A stretch of 64,000 nt of DNA, from contig CM037472.1 of NCBI GenBank assembly GCA_021014325.1, forward strand, positions 29,598,234 to 29,662,233, given 5' to 3'. Below are positions 60,263 through 64,000 of this stretch, in pieces (the first letter of the stretch is position 1; each line of letters opens with the position of its first letter). The position numbers and the translations under genes are program-made. Under the pieces are notes generated by a model. The model was not told the origin of the DNA. It worked only from the letters and a program-made list of their open reading frames with translations, and made no database searches. The stretch is from Plazaster borealis (lineage: Eukaryota > Echinodermata > Asteroidea > Forcipulatida > Labidiasteridae).

Positions 60263-60481
60263 CCGGTGATTTTTTTTTACACGGATCCACGATAATTTTA
60301 ATTTGCAATGAAAAACAGTATTTTAACAATCCTTCTGGTCCAAATTTTAAAAAAAAAGGCTGCCAGAAATTTGATAAACAGAAAAATTTCAAATTTGACA
60401 ACAAACTTATTAAAACATCATTTAAATACAGATGCAAATGTGCGTTTGCTTGTATTATTTGTTAATGCCTTGCATGGTAAT

Positions 60482-60620
60482 AGACTGTGCAAGTCTTGCG
60501 TGTATTCGAACATGGGCCCGTTGAAGTGCGCGAGTTTGATTCCTTCGAGCGCTAAAGCAATGTACGTGGGACCAAAGTGGCCCCAAAATGTTTGAATCTG
60601 CACGAGACTTGCACGGTCTA
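60482..60620. repeat. Foldback element
   Basis: GACTGTGCAAGTCTTGCGTG on the left; CACGAGACTTGCACGGTC on the right. One arm also recurs near 63505-63545 (GACCAACTTGGTTTGAATAC). Confidence 0.6.
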
Positions 60621-61142
60621 AAGGCTATTAGATTAATGGTATGGAAAGACTACTGGAGGAGAATAAATTTGTTAATGCCATTTTCATGCCAAATGAGCTT
60701 TTACAGGGAAAATATATTTTATTTTATTTTTATTTTTATTTTATTATTATTGTTATTTTGTTTTGGGGGAAGGGAAGAAGAAATAAATTAATGTCCTCTA
60801 CTTGTCATTGAGTTCACCATCCACCATCCCACCAACCAGTGAAAGTTTCAGTTGGCAGTCCCATTTCAGTGAAAACAATGAAATATAGACTTATGCTTTG
60901 TCAAGAATTTTTTGCCATTCATATCTGGCTTATTTTGATTGCAGCTACCAAAATAAGCAACACTAATTGGGTGAATCTTCAAATCCTATTTTCTTGACTT
61001 TGACAGTATTTCAAATGGTCAGTTCAGGATAAAATTGTGTGCGTATAATTACAAAGTAGGATCTGCAGTATCCAATGAATTCATATGTAATTGCCTAGTT
61101 ACAATGGAATTTATTAAAAACCCAAGGAGATCCTTGTCATGT

Positions 61143-61530
61143 GGCGTGTGGCCGAGCGAATAAGAACACCAGACTCAAGCTCTGGTGTTTCTGATCAGCA
61201 GAGTGTGGGTTTGAGTCCCGGTCGTGACATTTGTGTCCTTAAGCAAGACACTTAACCATTATTGCTGTGTCCTTCGGATGGGACATAGGTCCCGTGTGTT
61301 GTGTAATGCACGTAAAAGAACTCAGTGCACTTATCGTAAAGAGAAGGGTTTGTTTGGCAGCATATTGCGCCACGGCACCGTGTAAACCATGACACGGTGC
61401 TATGTAAAGGAAAGGATTCCATACTTCAAAAACGTAGCTCCGCATACCTTGCAGGAAAAACTCTCTGTCTGTTCAAGCGCCTTGAGTACCTTATTGTGTG
61501 CGCTATATAAAACTATATTATTATTTGATT
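61143..61530 (+). mobile_element. tRNA-Leu(CAA)-derived SINE, family S1, full copy
   Basis: The head GTGGCCGAGCGAATAAGAAC is a tRNA-Leu/Ser-type A box. The anticodon arm is CCAGA-CTCAAGC-TCTGG: a 5-bp stem, 7-base loop, U33 and anticodon CAA. A long variable arm and the B box GGGTTTGAGTCCCGG follow. Then come the body (GTGTCCTTAAGCAAGACACTT, CTTCGGATGGGACATAGG) and a tail with CGCCTTGAGTACC and GCGCTATATAAA, ending in ATTATTATT, the style of a LINE-borrowed 3' end. The tRNA part has decayed acceptor pairing, so it is not a tRNA gene. Confidence 0.8.
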
Positions 61531-61934
61531 AGAGGATTGTTGGTCACACAGCATTCATTAATCAAACCATTACATGGCCATACGTCATAAACCGTGTATT
61601 TTGGTGCTATTCAGCATCCATTTTCATTCCATTCTTTTTATTATTGCACGCTAGACGACACCATACTTTTGCACACATAATACACAGCTGTACAAAGCGC
61701 GTTCGTAGAGTGGATGCCAGAACAAAATCTGGTACATTTTGTTGATATTTCTTTCCTCCCAATGACAAAGGATAAAACAAAAAAAGTGAATGTTTTGCAT
61801 TTGTGTAATGGTTAGAATATTTTCATTCATTGAAAGATGGCATGTTCCATTCAACTTGGCTTTGTCACGTTGAATTTAAAATTTGGGCGGTCCTTTTGGC
61901 ATTTGTGATATCTTTCCTTGCCTTCCATTTGTGA

Positions 61935-62060
61935 CCCAGGTTCAAACCCGCCGGGGGCACTATGTGGATTGGGTTTTCAGTCCCTACCTGATTGCATGGG
62001 TTTTCCTTGGAATAATTCTCTGGGGTTTTCCTCCCAACCTCTAAAACTGAAAAGTCCTTT
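61935..62060 (+). mobile_element. tRNA-derived SINE, family S4, fragment
   Basis: B-box-like GGTTCAAACCCGCC, TGTGGATTGGGTTTTCAG, ACCTGATTGCATGGG and TCTGGGGTTTTCCTCCC. Confidence 0.65.
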
Positions 62061-63765
62061 CTTGTCTTCTCTCCACAGGGATTCTTGGCTAGTATAGTGA
62101 TTAAGTTCGCTTTTCCTTGGCTTTACAACCAGTATTCATGAAATGAAACTCATAAATATATTCTCCCCATTGCACTCATAAACATTCATTATTTGTATAC
62201 CAGTTACTCCATGGTATGGGAGATGCAAGAGGGTGTGAGAGTTATCTATGATTTGAACGACCAGTCAGGATTAGGAGCCGTCAAACCCATTCCATCCCCA
62301 AACCCCAGTCAAGTCAATTTAAGATTGCCTCAAAATCGTTTTTAAAAAAAAGTTGACTTCTTTGACATGACTGACTAGACTGTTGTAGTTTTTTTATTAA
62401 ATTCTCGTGGACAGCCAGGTTTTTAAAAGCGTTTGTTTTGGGGGCATTTCAAATAAATATTTCAAATTTATTACAAATGTAAAAGGTGAAAATAATCATT
62501 TTGCAGATGATGGGTATCTCTTGAAAGGTGGTGGTCACGGTATCTGGAAGGGGATGCACACAGTTAGACTGCAGGGATTTTGTTCCTAGAGGGACGACCA
62601 TGTTGATTTAATGGATCTTACTAGTTGGTATTGGAGAGGAAATAGTTCTTTAAAGGTCACGGTTGGGAGGGGGATATGGGCTTAATCACTACCTCCTTCC
62701 TGATCCACGTAATGCTTTACATAAGATCTTCTTTAATCCCGTCGAGACGGTCGCCTCAAATCCTCTCAGGCTTTCACCCTGTCCCTGCTCTTGAGCCGTT
62801 ATTTCCTAAGTGTCACTCTGAATAAAATAAATAATTCTGATTAATTGGATAGATTTGATCATCGATATGTTTTGTATTGGTTGACGATAACTTCAAAGCA
62901 TTTTGGAGCTTTTTTTTATTATTGAGATTCAGTTTTGCCAGAGTGTAACTTGAAAAAAATATATTTTTAACTTAACATCAATTCGTCAGATGAATTGGTA
63001 TTTGATTACTAAATAAATTTATTTTGTATCGTTTTAGTTGTTCTTCAGTGATTACGAGCTGTTATAGACTATAATTCTTGCACATATTGAAAATAAGGAA
63101 ACAACTTGAACAAAGACTATATTTTCCTATGAAATCAAATCTTGTTTAAAAATTCTATTTGTACACAATTCTTGAAAATAAAAATACCCATAGCAGTTTG
63201 TTATAAATACAGTTTCAATTTTGATTTAATACAAATGATTTGTTAAAATCAGTATTGAAACAAAATTAAAACTTAGAACGAGGATGCTTATGTTTTAGAA
63301 ACGCCATTTGCCTGAATCTGAAGGTCAAGTCTTATATTTGGGTTGTCTTTGTTGATTTCTTAAATTTATTTTACTTTCATATAATTATTTCATGGCTAAA
63401 TTTTACTTTCCTAATAATATGATATAACCTTTATAGCCATAAACTATGTTTAACTAAAGTATTTGAAGAAACAGAATTGCGGACACCTCAAACTCAATTA
63501 CGGTTGGGACCAACTTGGTTTGAATACAAGCGAGACGTGCAAAGTCTATTGTGGACAATTTGTTGTTGTCATAGTAGTACTTTTCTAATTTACTTTCAAC
63601 TTTTTGGACCTTGTTTGTTTAAACTCAAGGTTTGGGGTGGAACTCAAGTCATGTGCCAATATCTGGATTGGGGATTAGTATCTGGATTAGGGATTCAAAT
63701 CCAATGTCAATCTTTGAGATTATTTCTCCAAGATAATGCACTGTATGGTTTCATCGCTACTTAGG

Positions 63766-64000
63766 GTGTAGTGGCCGAGCGGGTAAGAGCATCGAATTCA
63801 AGTTCTGGTGGTTAAGTCAACAGGTTGTGGGTTCGAATCCCGGCCATGGCACTTGTGTCCTTGAGCAAGACACTTGACTATAATTGCTTCTCTTCACCCA
63901 GGGGTATAAATGGGTACCTGCGAGGGTAGAGGTTGATATTTTGTTTGAAAAAGCCTTCGGAGCGACACGGTTGCCCAGGGCTGTATACTCCCCAGGGAGC
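63766..64000 (+). mobile_element. tRNA-Leu(CAA)-derived SINE, cut by the window end
   Basis: Head TAGTGGCCGAGCGGGTAAGAG, anticodon loop TTCAAGT (CAA, U33), B box GGGTTCGAATCCCGG. The start of the body, TGTCCTTGAGCAAGACACTT, matches the 61143 copy. It then diverges (GGGTATAAATGGGTACC, GGCTGTATACTCC), so it is a related subfamily with another body. Confidence 0.75.

Larger units (their letters stand above)
56079..64000 (+). other. PLEKHD1-like intron 7 (or downstream), no exon found
   Basis: The donor at 56079 is strong, but I found no phase-0 coiled-coil exon in the remaining 7.9 kb. Named elements inside are listed below. 56300-57000, 58100-59100, 62100-63470 show no recognisable structure. 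(GTT)n is at about 57445-57466. Confidence 0.5.

Noticed and set aside
61143..61228. tRNA-Leu(CAA) gene
   Set aside because: The anticodon arm is perfect, but the acceptor stem does not pair and a SINE body follows, with a second copy at 63766.

Overview
This is a eukaryotic, animal nuclear window. It has spliced genes with long introns, canonical GT-AG junctions, and a heavy load of short foldback elements, tRNA-derived SINEs and 5'-truncated LINEs. The protein content is metazoan and the dominant TTAA-flanked foldback family is of a kind I associate with echinoderms, so an echinoderm (sea star or relative) is the best guess. That is an inference from repeat style, not a proof.

Layout. (1) 381-559 (+) is the last exon of a cytochrome P450, with the haem-cysteine motif; the rest lies before the window. 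(2) 8898-9866 (+) is an intronless class A GPCR of 322 residues, with an overlapping upstream ORF and a poly(A) signal 10 bases after the stop. (3) 15746-16736 is a 21-bp minisatellite in two arrays, bracketed by short inverted repeats. (4) 17796-23618 (-) is a complete six-exon gene of 396 codons that I reconstructed exon by exon. It encodes a stathmin-family protein resembling STMND1: an acylation-type MGC start, a stathmin-like capping segment, and four helical repeats spaced exactly 51 residues apart. (5) 28730-56078 (+) is the first seven coding exons of a PLEKHD1-like gene: a PH domain split over five exons, then a coiled coil. The 3' part was not found before the window end. Genes 4 and 5 are head to head, about 5.1 kb apart; genes 2 and 4 are tail to tail.

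The remaining sequence is mainly mobile-element debris. The main groups are: Kolobok-like MITEs (TTAA target, AGG ends) in more than a dozen copies and several diverged subfamilies; a second foldback family ending in GGGCCCAATTTCAT; a long near-perfect palindrome at 11870-12258; at least three tRNA-derived SINE families, one with a tRNA-Leu(CAA) head; two LINE C-terminal fragments; and three CGAAAC stem-loop motifs that may come from Penelope-like elements. No CRISPR, rRNA or intact tRNA gene was seen.

The strongest non-routine result is the four-repeat stathmin protein. Its exact 51-residue periodicity predicts an unusually long tubulin-binding helix on a membrane-anchored protein.
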